Below are positions 26,276-35,247 of a DNA stretch of 64,000 nt, piece by piece. The stretch covers positions 124,001 through 188,000 of the forward strand of contig CAXMMR010000010.1 of NCBI GenBank assembly GCA_963692975.2, given 5' to 3'. The DNA comes from CAXMMR01 sp963692975 (GTDB lineage Bacteria > Pseudomonadota > Alphaproteobacteria > Acetobacterales > Acetobacteraceae). The translations under genes and the position numbers were made by a program. A model generated the notes under the pieces. That model was not told the origin of the DNA and did not search any database. It was given only the letters and a program-made list of their open reading frames with translations. Numbering within the stretch: the first letter of the stretch is position 1; the number at the start of each line of letters is the position of its first letter.

Positions 26276-28552
26276 CTAGACGAAGTGCATCTGCATCGCC
26301 TCGAGGAAGTTCAGCCTCGAGGAGATGTCGGCGTGCGGCACGCAGACCATGTTGAGGAAGCCGACGCCGATCTGGCGGTTGTCCGCGCCCCCGGTCTTGA
26401 GCGCGAGGTTCACCGGGTTGTGCACGATCATCCGGATCACGTGCTCGTTGCGCGGCGAGGTGCCGATGTCGGCTCGGAAGATCACCCGGTTGTCGGAGGC
26501 GATCTCGCGCGACATGCGGGTCTTGCGGTCGACCGTGAGCGTCACGTTCAGCGGCTCCATGCCGCCCTTGACCACCAGATAGAGGTAGCGGTCCGCGGTG
26601 GTGGCGACGCGGAACTTCAACTCGGTGACGCCGGGTGCGGACCAGGCGCCCCACTCCTCGAGGTGATGCCAGCCGGCGCCGGAGCGGAACGGCAGGGCGC
26701 TGCAATCGTAGTTCTTGCGCGCGGTGACGATCCGGAAGTCGTAGATCGTGCCGTCCTGGATCATCGTCGTGTTTTGTTCGGCGACGGCGCGCACCGAGGT
26801 GCGAGCGGCCTCCAGGATGTCGTTGGCGACGTCGGCCCAGCGGCGAACGTCCGCACGCTCGCGGCTGATCCGGGTGCTCTGGGTCAGGAAGGCGTCGTCG
26901 GAGACCAGGCGCAGGATGGTGTCGCGCCAGCTGCTCTGGTCGTGCGGGTCGATCAGGATGTCGCCGCGCGAGGCGGCCTCGGGGACCGAGGAGTTGTTCG
27001 AGGCGACGGTGAGCTTGCCGTAGGAGACCGCCTCGGTGACCGGCAGGCCCCAGCCCTCGTAGAAGCTCGGATAGACGGTGAACAGCGCGCCCCGATAGAG
27101 GTCGGCGAGCTCCTGGTCGGACAGGTTGTTGAGCTTGAGCACCAGCTCCTTGAGCGCCGGGTCACGCGAGAACACGGCGCGCGCCAGGTCGAACATCCAG
27201 CCTTCCTTGCCGACCAGCACCAGCTTGGGCACCCGCTCGCGCGGCAGCATGCGGGCGAGGTCGGACCAGATCTGGAACAGCAGGGCGTGGTTCTTGCGCG
27301 CCTCGAGGGTGCCGACGCACAGCACGTAGCGTTCGATGTCGAGGTTGAGGCGCTCGATGATGCCGGTGCGCAGCATCGTCTCGGGCTGCGGGAAGGCGGC
27401 GTTGAGGCGGGCGATCGAGATCGCCGAGCAGTCGCCTGTGAGCTCGCGGGCGCAGCGGTCGACGTCGTTGCCGCTCGAGCTGGAGTTGACGATGATGTGG
27501 TCGGCGATCGAGACGGCGCCGCGGAACCACAGGCGGAACTCGTCGACCAGGCCGGCATCGCAGAACTCGGGCGTGACCAGCGGGATCGCGTCGTGGATGA
27601 ACGGGATGTAGCGGATGCCGTATTCGAGGCGCAGGCGCTGCACCTTGTGCAGGTAGTCCGGGATCCACCACGAGCTGCCGAGATTGATGATCGCGTCGCC
27701 GGCCATCGGCGTGTAGTTGCGCGCCGAGAGCAGCGCCTCGTCGAGGTCGATCAGCCAAATCTCCTTGGTGATCGATGCCGTGTAGGAGGTCTTGATCTGC
27801 TGCAGCAGCCGCTCGTTCGGCAGCGACTTCCAAGAGTGCGAGGCGCCGTCGAAGAAGATGGTGGTGAACGGCGCCTCGGCCAGCTCGGGCTCGATCTCGC
27901 GCTCGATGATCGAGCGCAGCACCTCGATCTGCACCCGCTGGATGCCGGTGGGGCGCACGTTGTCGCGCCAGAACTGCATCAGGTCGCTGATGTCGAAGAC
28001 GTAGCGGGCGTTCTGCTCGACCGCCGTGGCGGGGGCGCGGGCGCGGGAGTGGCGCAGCTGCGGCGACTCGTAGAGTGGGGCGGGATCGCTCAGCGCCGGC
28101 GCGAGCACGGCGCCCGGTGCTGGGAGAGGCGCGGGCGCCGGAGCAGGGACCTCGACGCGCGGCGCGTGCAACTCGGCGACGACCACCTCGGAGCCACGCT
28201 CGTGGAACCAGAACTCCGCCTCGCGCACGAAGTCGAGCATCAGCTGAGCGTCATGCACCGTGCGCTCGAGCGCTGGGATGTTGATGGTGAAGCCGGTCCA
28301 GTGGTCCGGCGTCAGGGTGGAGGCAAGCAGGAAGGCGCGGTCCTCGAAGATGACGTCGCCGCTGATTTTGTCACGCACGCGAAAGCCGAGGTTGAGCGCT
28401 CCGGGACGATTGCCACCGGTGGTCGTGGGGCCGTCAGCGTGAATTTTAACCCGACCTATGTAGGTGGTAGGCTGATCGTACGAGAAGCCGGCCTGAATGT
28501 TCTCGAAGTCGATGGCAAAGGTGAAGATATCGCTCATCAGTGCACTTTGCAT
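26276..28552 (-). CDS. Large glycosyltransferase family 4-type protein with extra terminal domains
   Basis: 758 residues. A central GT-B glycosyltransferase (~residues 190-590) shows SDLMQFWRDNVRPTGIQRVQIE (acceptor-side N-domain), CVGTLEARKNHALLFQIW and the donor motif SFYEGWGLPVTEAVSYGK with its paired glutamates. Flanking it are an N-terminal ~115-residue domain, a Pro/Ala-rich linker (~130-170) and a beta-rich C-terminal domain (~600-758). The GT part resembles mannosyltransferases of exopolysaccharide or LPS synthesis; donor and acceptor are unknown. Start is ATG 28552 or ATG 28537. No other polysaccharide genes are adjacent. Confidence 0.8.
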   Translation of the reverse strand: MQSALMSDIFTFAIDFENIQAGFSYDQPTTYIGRVKIHADGPTTTGGNRPGALNLGFRVRDKISGDVIFEDRAFLLASTLTPDHWTGFTINIPALERTVHDAQLMLDFVREAEFWFHERGSEVVVAELHAPRVEVPAPAPAPLPAPGAVLAPALSDPAPLYESPQLRHSRARAPATAVEQNARYVFDISDLMQFWRDNVRPTGIQRVQIEVLRSIIEREIEPELAEAPFTTIFFDGASHSWKSLPNERLLQQIKTSYTASITKEIWLIDLDEALLSARNYTPMAGDAIINLGSSWWIPDYLHKVQRLRLEYGIRYIPFIHDAIPLVTPEFCDAGLVDEFRLWFRGAVSIADHIIVNSSSSGNDVDRCARELTGDCSAISIARLNAAFPQPETMLRTGIIERLNLDIERYVLCVGTLEARKNHALLFQIWSDLARMLPRERVPKLVLVGKEGWMFDLARAVFSRDPALKELVLKLNNLSDQELADLYRGALFTVYPSFYEGWGLPVTEAVSYGKLTVASNNSSVPEAASRGDILIDPHDQSSWRDTILRLVSDDAFLTQSTRISRERADVRRWADVANDILEAARTSVRAVAEQNTTMIQDGTIYDFRIVTARKNYDCSALPFRSGAGWHHLEEWGAWSAPGVTELKFRVATTADRYLYLVVKGGMEPLNVTLTVDRKTRMSREIASDNRVIFRADIGTSPRNEHVIRMIVHNPVNLALKTGGADNRQIGVGFLNMVCVPHADISSRLNFLEAMQMHFV

Positions 28553-28744
28553 CCGGACGGGGCTTTCGCGTGAGGCGCGGCGGGATGATCAGGTTTATAG
28601 CAGCCGGTGGTAGGATTGATATGCTTTACCGCACTGCAATAACGGTGCCGGTAGCCTGCGCTTGGGGCTGCGGCAGCAAACCATCGCAGGCAGCGAAAGA
28701 AAAGCCGGGTCTCGTCTCATCAGGCATGCCGATTTCCGTGCGGG

Positions 28745-29683
28745 ATGGCTTGGGAGACGCCGGTGGCCGCTGCCGGCCTTGAAGCGGAGCTGATCGCGCT
28801 GCTCGTCGCGGTAACCGCGGGCGAGCCGCGGGTGCTCACCATCGACGGCGGGGCAAGCCTGCCGTCCGGCCCGTTCGAGGACACCCACCGATCGCTGCAA
28901 TCGGGCCTGCGTTCGTGGGTCGAGCAGCAGACGCAGCATCCGCTGGGCTATGTCGAGCAACTGTATACTTTTGCCGATCGCGGGCGCACCGGCGCCGCGG
29001 ACGAGCGGGCGATCTCGGTGGGCTATCTGGGGCTGACGCGCGAGCTCGGCAGCAAGGCGGCGAGCGGTGGCGCCGGGTGGCGTGGCTGGTACGAGTACTT
29101 TCCCTGGGAGGACCATCGCGAGGGGCCGCCGGGAATGATCGCCGAGCGTATCGCGCCGGCGCTGGCGGCCTGGAGCGACGCCGGCGCCACGCCGACGCGG
29201 CAGCAGCGGGCGGATTTCGCCTTCGGCCTCGGCGGACGGGCCTGGAACGAGGAGCTCGTGCTCTCGCGCTACGAGCTGTTGTGGGAGGCGGGGCTCGTCG
29301 TCGAGAGCCGCACCGCCTCGCCGTTGGCGACCGGCCTGGAGGCGACGAGCTACGGGCGGCCGATGGCGCATGACCATCGGCGCATCCTGGCGACCGGGCT
29401 CGCCCGGCTGCGCGCCAAGCTGAAGTATCGCCCGGTCGTGTTCGAGCTGCTGGGCGACACCTTCACCTTCCTGCAGCTGCAGCGCAGCGTCGAGGCGCTG
29501 GCCGGGCGGCGGCTGCACAAGCAGAACTTCCGGCGGCTGATCGACGGGCAGGCGCTCATTGAGGAGACCGGCGCGCTGACCAGCGAGACCGGCGGCCGGC
29601 CGGCTCGGCTGTTCCGCTTTCGCCGCGACGTGCAGCTCGAGCGGGCTCTCGGGGGTGCACGGCTGCCCTTGGCGCGGCCTTGA
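28745..29683 (+). CDS. NadQ-like Nudix-related transcriptional regulator
   Basis: 312 residues. An N-terminal Nudix-like domain (~1-165: IALLVAVTAGEPRVLTI, ending ERIAPALAAW) lacks a canonical Nudix catalytic box. A C-terminal winged-helix part (~200-300: ARLRAKLKYRPVVFELLG, QRSVEALAGRRLHKQNFRRLI) follows. This matches COG4111, the NadQ family proposed to repress NAD biosynthesis genes in alphaproteobacteria. Usually the gene neighbours nadABC; here it stands alone, divergent from the glycosyltransferase. The 192-bp gap before it holds no feature I recognise. Confidence 0.75.
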   Translation: MAWETPVAAAGLEAELIALLVAVTAGEPRVLTIDGGASLPSGPFEDTHRSLQSGLRSWVEQQTQHPLGYVEQLYTFADRGRTGAADERAISVGYLGLTRELGSKAASGGAGWRGWYEYFPWEDHREGPPGMIAERIAPALAAWSDAGATPTRQQRADFAFGLGGRAWNEELVLSRYELLWEAGLVVESRTASPLATGLEATSYGRPMAHDHRRILATGLARLRAKLKYRPVVFELLGDTFTFLQLQRSVEALAGRRLHKQNFRRLIDGQALIEETGALTSETGGRPARLFRFRRDVQLERALGGARLPLARP

Positions 29684-29687
29684 GAGA

Positions 29688-29745
29688 GGGCCAGAGGCTC
29701 TGCCTCTGAACACCGCTGGGGCCTGAGGCCCCAGACCCCCAATCG
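29688..29745. repeat. Repeat family B, half copy B6
   Basis: Only the CCAGAGGCTCTGCCTCTGA and GGGGCCTGAGGCCCC hairpins are present, in the inverted orientation, directly after the NadQ-like stop. The partner half is missing. A terminator role is plausible. Confidence 0.75.
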
Positions 29746-29851
29746 GTTGGTGATGGGTTCAGGGGCGACGCCCGTGCCTTTCTCGGCCGCAACTCCGAAA
29801 GGTGCCGTTTGTTCGCATCTGCAGCATCATGACGCACGGAGCGCGACAACC

Positions 29852-30973
29852 ATGCCAGCTACTTCGAGCTTGTTCGAGCCGGTTACGATCGGCGACTTGC
29901 GCTTGCGCAATCGTATCGTCATGGCGCCGCTGACCCGCAGCCGGTCCAGCACCGCGGGCGTGCCGCCGGACTTCGCTGTCGATTACTACGCGCAGCGTGC
30001 CAGCGCCGGGCTCATCATCAGCGAGGCGACCAACATCTCGCCCCAGGCGGTCGGCTATGCCTATACGCCCGGCATCTGGACTGACGAGCAGGTGGCAGCC
30101 TGGCAGCGCGTCACCGCGGGCGTGCATGCCAATGGCGGGCTGATCTTTCTGCAGCTCTGGCACACCGGGCGGATCTCGCATCCCGACGTGCAGCCGAATG
30201 GCCAGTTGCCGGTGGCGCCCTCGGCGATCCGGCCGACCGGGCAGGCCTTCACGACGGGCGGGATGAAGGACCACGTGACGCCTCGGGCGCTTCAGACCGA
30301 CGAGGTCGCCGGCATCGTGCAGGACTATGTGCGGGCGGCCCGCAATGCGCGCGAGGCGGGTTTCGACGGGGTCGAGGTGCACTCGGCCAACAACTACCTG
30401 CTGGAGCAGTTCATTCGCGACAGCACCAACCAGCGCACCGACCGCTACGGCGGCTCGATCGAGAACCGGCTACGCTTTCCGCTCGCCGTGGTCGAGGCGG
30501 TGACGGAGGTCTGGGGCGGCGGCCAGCGGGTCGGCATCCGCATCTCGCCGGCGACCACGATGCCGGGCGTGACGCCGCTCGACAGCCATCCGATGGAGAC
30601 CTACGGGCGCTACGTCGACGAGCTGAATCGGTTCGGTCTGCTCTACATGCATGCGATCGAAGGCGTGACCCAGCAGTCGCGCGAGCCGACGGAGGGGGTG
30701 GACTTCCCCGCCCTGCGCCGGCGCTTCCGCGGCGCCTATATCGGCAACAACAACTACACGCGCGAGCTGGCCGAGGAGGAGATCGCCCGTGGTGAGGTCG
30801 ACCTGGTCAGCTTCGGCCGGCCGTTCCTGGCCAACCCCGACCTGGTGTCGCGCCTGCAGCACGGGTCGCCGCTGGCTGAGGCGCCGAAGGCGACCTGGTA
30901 TGGCGGCGGCTCGGTCGGCTACTCGGATTGGCCGGGCATGGATGGGCAAGTGACGGTGCGGTCGGCGGCTTGA
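29852..30973 (+). CDS. Ene-reductase of the Old Yellow Enzyme family
   Basis: 373-residue FMN-dependent NAD(P)H oxidoreductase, NemA/OYE type, reducing activated alkenes such as N-ethylmaleimide. The fold starts LFEPVTIGDLRLRNRIVMAPLTRSR. The substrate-binding pair is HSANNYLLEQFI (H and N), preceded by FDGVEV and followed by DRYGGSIENRLRFPLAVVEAV. FMN-phosphate binding is in YIGNNNY and VSFGRPFLANPDL. The ATG at 29852 gives the family N-terminus; the frame is open earlier but that stretch is not family-like. Confidence 0.93.
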   Translation: MPATSSLFEPVTIGDLRLRNRIVMAPLTRSRSSTAGVPPDFAVDYYAQRASAGLIISEATNISPQAVGYAYTPGIWTDEQVAAWQRVTAGVHANGGLIFLQLWHTGRISHPDVQPNGQLPVAPSAIRPTGQAFTTGGMKDHVTPRALQTDEVAGIVQDYVRAARNAREAGFDGVEVHSANNYLLEQFIRDSTNQRTDRYGGSIENRLRFPLAVVEAVTEVWGGGQRVGIRISPATTMPGVTPLDSHPMETYGRYVDELNRFGLLYMHAIEGVTQQSREPTEGVDFPALRRRFRGAYIGNNNYTRELAEEEIARGEVDLVSFGRPFLANPDLVSRLQHGSPLAEAPKATWYGGGSVGYSDWPGMDGQVTVRSAA

Positions 30974-30976
30974 GGC

Positions 30977-31093
30977 AAGCGCTTCTTTTTTGAAAAAAAG
31001 AAGCAAAAAACTTTGTTCAATAGCGCCTGTGCCTGGCCTCGTTCTGTCTCGTAACGGATAAAAGTTTTTTGGTTCTTTTTTCAAAAAAGAACC
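30977..31093. repeat. Repeat family A, copy A5
   Basis: The left arm stem is GCTTC/GAAGC and the right arm GGTTC/GAACC, the reverse of the assignment in A2 and A4. The core is ~45 bp. It lies between the convergent ene-reductase and ndh genes, within ten bases of both stops, the ideal place for a bidirectional terminator. Confidence 0.87.
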
Positions 31094-31101
31094 GCTTTCT
31101 T

Positions 31102-32391
31102 CTAGTCCAGCCTCACCCGCGGCTTGACGGCCGCATTCACCGAGCCGGCGAACCAGACCAGCAATCCGCGCAACAGTCCATTCAGCATGATCTGGTGCTC
31201 GCGATACAGCATCTGATGCCCGGCGCTGGCCAGCCAGCCGCGGAACTCGCGCCCGCTGAAGAAGCCGTAGCGCCCGAGTGTGCCCCAGCCCCCGTAGGGA
31301 CCCAGCGAGACGATCGAGCCCTTGTCGCTGTAACGGAACTCCGCCAGCGGCGCGTCCGAGCGCAGCCACCCGGGCAGGGTCTTGGCGAGGTGTTTGGCCA
31401 TGGCGTGCGCCACCTGGGCGGTGGCCGGCACCGGCCGCTGCTCGCCAGGATAGATCAGGGTGGCGCAATCGCCGATGGCGAAGACCCGCGGGTCCTGCGT
31501 CGTCTGCAGGCTCGGGCGCACGGCGAGCTGGCCAAACTTGCTGGTCTCCAGGCCAAGCCGCTGCAGGATGTCCGCGCCCTTGATGCCGGCCGCCCAGACC
31601 GTCAGCTCCGATTGCAGGCGCTTGCCGTCCTTCAGCGTCAGCCCGTCGGAGTCGACGCCGACCACCTCGGCGCCGGTGAAGACGCCGAGGCCGAGCCGCT
31701 TCAGCTCGGTCGTCGCCTGATCGGAGACGCTGGGCGGAAAGGCCGGCAGGATGCGCGGGCCGGCCTCGATCAGCGCCAGGCGGAGGCGGTGGCGGATGGC
31801 GCCGTGATCGTAGCTGTCGGCGATTTCCAGCGCCCGGCTGATCTCGGCGGCAAGCTCGGTGCCGGTGGCGCCGCCGCCCACGATGGCGATGTCGAGCCCG
31901 TTCTCGCTGCCGGCGGCGGCGGCCAGCACGCGGGAGCGGAAATAGTCGTTGAAGCGCAGCGCCTGGGTGAGGTCGTCGACGAACAGGCAGTGCTCGACCA
32001 CGCCGGGCGTGCCGAAATCATTGGCGCGGCTGCCGATCGCCAGGATCAGGGCGTCGTATTCGAGCGTCGCGCCATCGAGGACCTGGCCGTCCTCGAGGTG
32101 CAGCGGCTCCAATGTCACGATGCGGCGCTCGCGGTCGACGGCGGCGATCTCGCCGGGCCAGAAGCGAAAGGCGTTGCGCCGGGCCTGAGCGATGTAGGCG
32201 ACCTGCTCCTGGGCCGCGCTCGACGTGCCGGCGGCGAAGGTGTGCAGCATCGGCTTCCAGACATGCGCGAGCGCGCGGTCGACCAGGGTGATCTCGGCCT
32301 CGCCGCGCCGGCCCATGCCGCGGCCGAGCCGGGTCGCCATTTCGAGGCCGGCAACGCCACCGCCGACGACGAGGATCTTGAAGCCTGCCAT
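31102..32391 (-). CDS. ndh: Type II NADH:quinone oxidoreductase
   Basis: Non-proton-pumping NADH dehydrogenase on the inner face of the membrane, 429 residues. Two dinucleotide-binding folds are visible: FAD site ILVVGGGVAGLEMATRLGR at the N-terminus and NAD site DIAIVGGGATGTELAAEISR near residues 160-180. AIGDCATLIYPGEQRPVPATAQVAHAM is the second FAD motif that also contacts quinone. The C-terminal ~50 residues form the amphipathic membrane-binding part. The ATG at 32391 has GGAGG immediately upstream; a longer reading to 32661 has no family similarity. Confidence 0.93.
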   Translation of the reverse strand: MAGFKILVVGGGVAGLEMATRLGRGMGRRGEAEITLVDRALAHVWKPMLHTFAAGTSSAAQEQVAYIAQARRNAFRFWPGEIAAVDRERRIVTLEPLHLEDGQVLDGATLEYDALILAIGSRANDFGTPGVVEHCLFVDDLTQALRFNDYFRSRVLAAAAGSENGLDIAIVGGGATGTELAAEISRALEIADSYDHGAIRHRLRLALIEAGPRILPAFPPSVSDQATTELKRLGLGVFTGAEVVGVDSDGLTLKDGKRLQSELTVWAAGIKGADILQRLGLETSKFGQLAVRPSLQTTQDPRVFAIGDCATLIYPGEQRPVPATAQVAHAMAKHLAKTLPGWLRSDAPLAEFRYSDKGSIVSLGPYGGWGTLGRYGFFSGREFRGWLASAGHQMLYREHQIMLNGLLRGLLVWFAGSVNAAVKPRVRLD

Positions 32392-32409
32392 GGTGCCTCC
32401 GGGATTGCT

Positions 32410-32451
32410 TGGCCAGAACGCGGCGAAACCGTGTGGCCAGAACGCGGCGAA
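32410..32451. repeat. Short direct repeat upstream of ndh
   Basis: Two perfect copies of TGGCCAGAACGCGGCGAA with a 24-base period (32410-32427 and 32434-32451). They lie 19 bases upstream of the ndh start codon, in the divergent ndh/rplY gap. This could be a regulator site or simple duplication. Confidence 0.7.
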
Positions 32452-32600
32452 GCGCCGGGCGGTGCGGAGGCGAAACGGTGCGGAGGAAGATAGCGGCGGG
32501 CGGCGTCGCCTTGCACCCCGGCGCCGCGATGGGCTAGACCCCGCCAGATCACCGGCACCCCTGGAGGCCGGCGTTTTGTGATGTACCGGAGCAGTGTTCC

Positions 32601-33302
32601 ATGGCCGATTTCGTGACGATCGAGGCTGAGGCGCGCGACCGTGCAGGTAAGGGGGCGGCACGCGCGACCAGAAGGGCCGGCCGCGTGCCGGCTGTGATCT
32701 ACGGCGCCAAGCAGGAGTCGACGCTGATCGCGCTCGACCCGCGCGTCGTGGTGCGCGAGATCAGCCGTCCGGGCTACCGCTCGCGTCTTTATGAACTTAA
32801 CGTTGCGGGCGCCAAGTCCCGCGCGCTGATCCGCGAGGTGCAGCTGCATCCGGTCAGCGACAAGCCGATCCACGTCGACTTCCAGCGCCTGGCCGCCGGC
32901 GAGCAGATCCGCGTCGCGGTGAGCGTGCACTTCATCAATGAGGCGAGCTCGCCGGGGCTGAAGCGCGGCGGCGTGCTAAACGTCGTTCGCCATTCCGTCG
33001 AGGTCTACGCCGACCCGGACCACGTGCCGGAGTTCTTCGAGGTCGACCTCGGCGCGCTCGACATCAACGACAACGTGCGCTGGCACGACCTGCAGGGTGT
33101 CGCCGAGATCCGCCCGACGATCACCGATCGCGACTTCGTCATCGCCACCATCGCCGCACCCTCCAAGCTGCCGGACGCGCCGGCCGAGGCGGGTGCGGCG
33201 CCGGCTGCTGCGGCGGCGCCGAAGGGCAAGGCCGCACCGGCAGCGGCCAAGGCGCCAGCGGCCGCCGCCAAGGCGCCGGCCAAGCCCGCCGCGAAGAAGT
33301 AG
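32601..33302 (+). CDS. rplY: 50S ribosomal protein L25/Ctc
   Basis: 233-residue long-form L25 (CTC/TL5 type) that binds 5S rRNA. The N-terminal L25 domain has AEARDRAGKGAARATRRAGRVPAVIYGAK. The second, TL5-like beta domain holds HPVSDKPIHVDFQRL and LKRGGVLNVVRHSVEVYADPDHVPEFFEVDL. The Ala/Lys/Pro-rich tail (~residues 195-233) is a common low-complexity extension in this class. The ATG at 32601 gives the family start. The order rplY-pth-ychF is a conserved operon, and pth follows 23 bases later. Confidence 0.96.
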   Translation: MADFVTIEAEARDRAGKGAARATRRAGRVPAVIYGAKQESTLIALDPRVVVREISRPGYRSRLYELNVAGAKSRALIREVQLHPVSDKPIHVDFQRLAAGEQIRVAVSVHFINEASSPGLKRGGVLNVVRHSVEVYADPDHVPEFFEVDLGALDINDNVRWHDLQGVAEIRPTITDRDFVIATIAAPSKLPDAPAEAGAAPAAAAAPKGKAAPAAAKAPAAAAKAPAKPAAKK

Positions 33303-33325
33303 CCGGGCGCCCCAAGGAACAGGGC

Positions 33326-33904
33326 TTGCTGCTCTGGGTCGGGCTCGGCAATCCCGAGCCCGCCATGGCGCGGCAACGGCACAATGTCGGCTTCATGGCG
33401 ATCGACAGGATCGCCGCGCGGCACGGCTTCTCGCCCTGGCGTTCGCGCTTCAAAGGACTGGTCGCCGAAGGGTCGGTCGGCGGCGAACGGGTGCTGGCGC
33501 TCAAGCCGATGACCTACATGAACGACAGCGGCGAGTCGGTGCAGCCGGCGGCCGCCTTCTTCAAGCTGCCGCCCGAGGCGATCACCGCCCTGCATGACGA
33601 GCTCGACCTTGTCGCCGGCAAGGTGCGGGTGAAGCGCGGCGGCGGTGCTGCCGGGCATAACGGGCTGCGCAGCATGGACCGGCTGCTCGGCAGCCAGGAC
33701 TACTGGCGGGTGCGGCTCGGCATCGGCCATCCCGGGTCCAAGGAGCGGGTGCTGGGGCATGTGCTCGGCGACTTCGCGCGTGTCGACCAGGATTGGCTCG
33801 CCGGCCTGCTCGACGCGGTGGCGGACGCCGCGCCGCTGCTCGCCGGCGGGCGGCCGGAAGAGTTCATGACGCGGGTCGCGCTGCTGACCCAGGAGACACG
33901 CTGA
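33326..33904 (+). CDS. pth: Peptidyl-tRNA hydrolase
   Basis: Cleaves peptidyl-tRNA released by stalled ribosomes. 192 residues; motifs VGLGNPEPAMARQRHNVGF (catalytic H), LKPMTYMNDSG, DELDLVAGKVRVKRGGGAAGHNGLRSM and WRVRLGIGHPG. The start is TTG 33326, supported by AAGGA at 33314-33318 and by the family N-terminus; no ATG or GTG precedes WVGLGNP in frame. Its stop overlaps the ychF start by one base (TGATG). Confidence 0.95.
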   Translation: MLLWVGLGNPEPAMARQRHNVGFMAIDRIAARHGFSPWRSRFKGLVAEGSVGGERVLALKPMTYMNDSGESVQPAAAFFKLPPEAITALHDELDLVAGKVRVKRGGGAAGHNGLRSMDRLLGSQDYWRVRLGIGHPGSKERVLGHVLGDFARVDQDWLAGLLDAVADAAPLLAGGRPEEFMTRVALLTQETR

Positions 33905-34998
33905 TGGGCTTCAACTGCGGCATTGTCGGGCTGCCCAACGTCGGCAAGTCGACGCTGTTCAACGCGCTGACCGCGACCGCCGCGGCGCAGGCGGCCAACT
34001 ACCCGTTTTGCACCATCGAGCCGAATGTCGGCCGGGTCGCGGTGCCGGACCCGCGGCTCGAGGCGCTGTCCAAGATCGGCAAGTCGCTCCGCACGGTGCC
34101 AACCAGCCTCGAGTTCGTCGACATCGCCGGCTTGGTGCGCGGCGCCTCCAAGGGCGAGGGGCTGGGCAACCAGTTCCTGGCCAACATCCGTGAGGTGGAC
34201 GCGATCATCCACGTGCTGCGCTGCTTCGAAGACGACGACGTCACCCACGTCGAGGGCAGCATCGACCCGCTGCGCGACGCCGAGACGGTCGACACCGAGC
34301 TGATGCTGGCCGACCTTGAAAGCCTGGAGAAGCGGCTGCTTGCGGCGCAGAAGAAGGCGAAGAACGCCGATCGCGACGCGCTGGCGCAGGTGGCGGTTAT
34401 GGAGCCGATCGTCGCGGCGCTGCAGGCCGGACGGCCGGCGCGCACCGCGATCGCGCCCGGCGACGAGGCGGCCGTGGCCAGGCTGCAGCTGATGACCAGC
34501 AAGCCCGTGCTCTACGTCTGCAACGTCGAGGAGGCGGCCGCCGCGACCGGCAATGCGCAGTCCGAGCGCGTGATCGCCCAGGCGGCGCGTGAGGGCGCCG
34601 GCGCGGTGGTGGTCTCGGCGGCGATCGAGGCGGAGGTCAGCCAACTCGCCGAGGCCGACCGGCGCGAGTTCCTGGACGGGCTGGGGCTGAACGATAGCGG
34701 GCTCGACCGGGTGATCCGGGCCGGCTACGCGCTGCTCGGGCTCGTCACCTACTTCACCTGCGGGCCGAAGGAGAGCCGCGCCTGGACGATCACCCGCGGC
34801 ACCAAGGCGCCGCAGGCGGCCGCGGTGATCCATAACGACTTCGAGCGCGGCTTCATTGCCTGCGAAACCATCGCCTACGAGGATTACGTGGCGTGCCGGG
34901 GCGAGCAGGGGGCGAAGGAGGCCGGTAAGATGCGGGTCGAGGGACGCGATTACGTGGTCAAGGACGGCGACGTGCTGCTGTTTAGGTTCAACGTGTAA
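33904..34998 (+). CDS. ychF: Ribosome-binding ATPase YchF (OLA1 family)
   Basis: 364 residues, the usual length. The G-domain has GLPNVGKSTLFNAL (P-loop), the altered G4 motif typical of this ATP-preferring Obg-like family, DIAGLVRGASKGEGLGNQFLANIR (G3), a coiled-coil insert (~130-200) and a C-terminal TGS domain (YFTCGPKESRAWTI...GKMRVEGRDYVVKDGD). The protein binds the ribosome and is linked to stress responses. Coupled to pth by the one-base overlap. Confidence 0.96.
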   Translation: MGFNCGIVGLPNVGKSTLFNALTATAAAQAANYPFCTIEPNVGRVAVPDPRLEALSKIGKSLRTVPTSLEFVDIAGLVRGASKGEGLGNQFLANIREVDAIIHVLRCFEDDDVTHVEGSIDPLRDAETVDTELMLADLESLEKRLLAAQKKAKNADRDALAQVAVMEPIVAALQAGRPARTAIAPGDEAAVARLQLMTSKPVLYVCNVEEAAAATGNAQSERVIAQAAREGAGAVVVSAAIEAEVSQLAEADRREFLDGLGLNDSGLDRVIRAGYALLGLVTYFTCGPKESRAWTITRGTKAPQAAAVIHNDFERGFIACETIAYEDYVACRGEQGAKEAGKMRVEGRDYVVKDGDVLLFRFNV

Positions 34999-35000
34999 GG

Positions 35001-35206
35001 CAAGGCCAGGGGCGTCGCCCCTGGACCCCATTAAAGGCGGAGCCTTTAAAATCCATTCGCTTTCCATGATTGCCTCGGCGAGGCTGGTGGCATGGGAAGC
35101 AGGATTGGCTGGCTTCGCCAATCACGAAAGCCTCCATTTTGCCTCTCGCGAATGGGGTCTGGGGCCGCGGGCCCCCGCGGGTCCAGGGCAGAGCCCTGGC
35201 CTTTCT
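35001..35206. repeat. Repeat family B, copy B7 (complete)
   Basis: Left half CCAGGGGCGTCGCCCCTGG and AAAGGCGGAGCCTTT. The core contains GATTGGCTGGCTTCGCCAAT. Right half GGGGCCGCGGGCCC and CCAGGGCAGAGCCCTGG, where the last stem is two bases shorter than in B5 but still fully paired. It begins two bases after the ychF stop and ends 41 bases before proA. Confidence 0.82.
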
Positions 35207-35247
35207 TCCTTCCACCGCCACTCATTTCGCGGCATCCTCGGCTCACC

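Noticed and set aside
26147..28573. Plus-strand open frame of about 800 codons opposite the glycosyltransferase
   Set aside because: Shadow of a minus-strand gene with clear GT motifs; it also runs through repeat B5.
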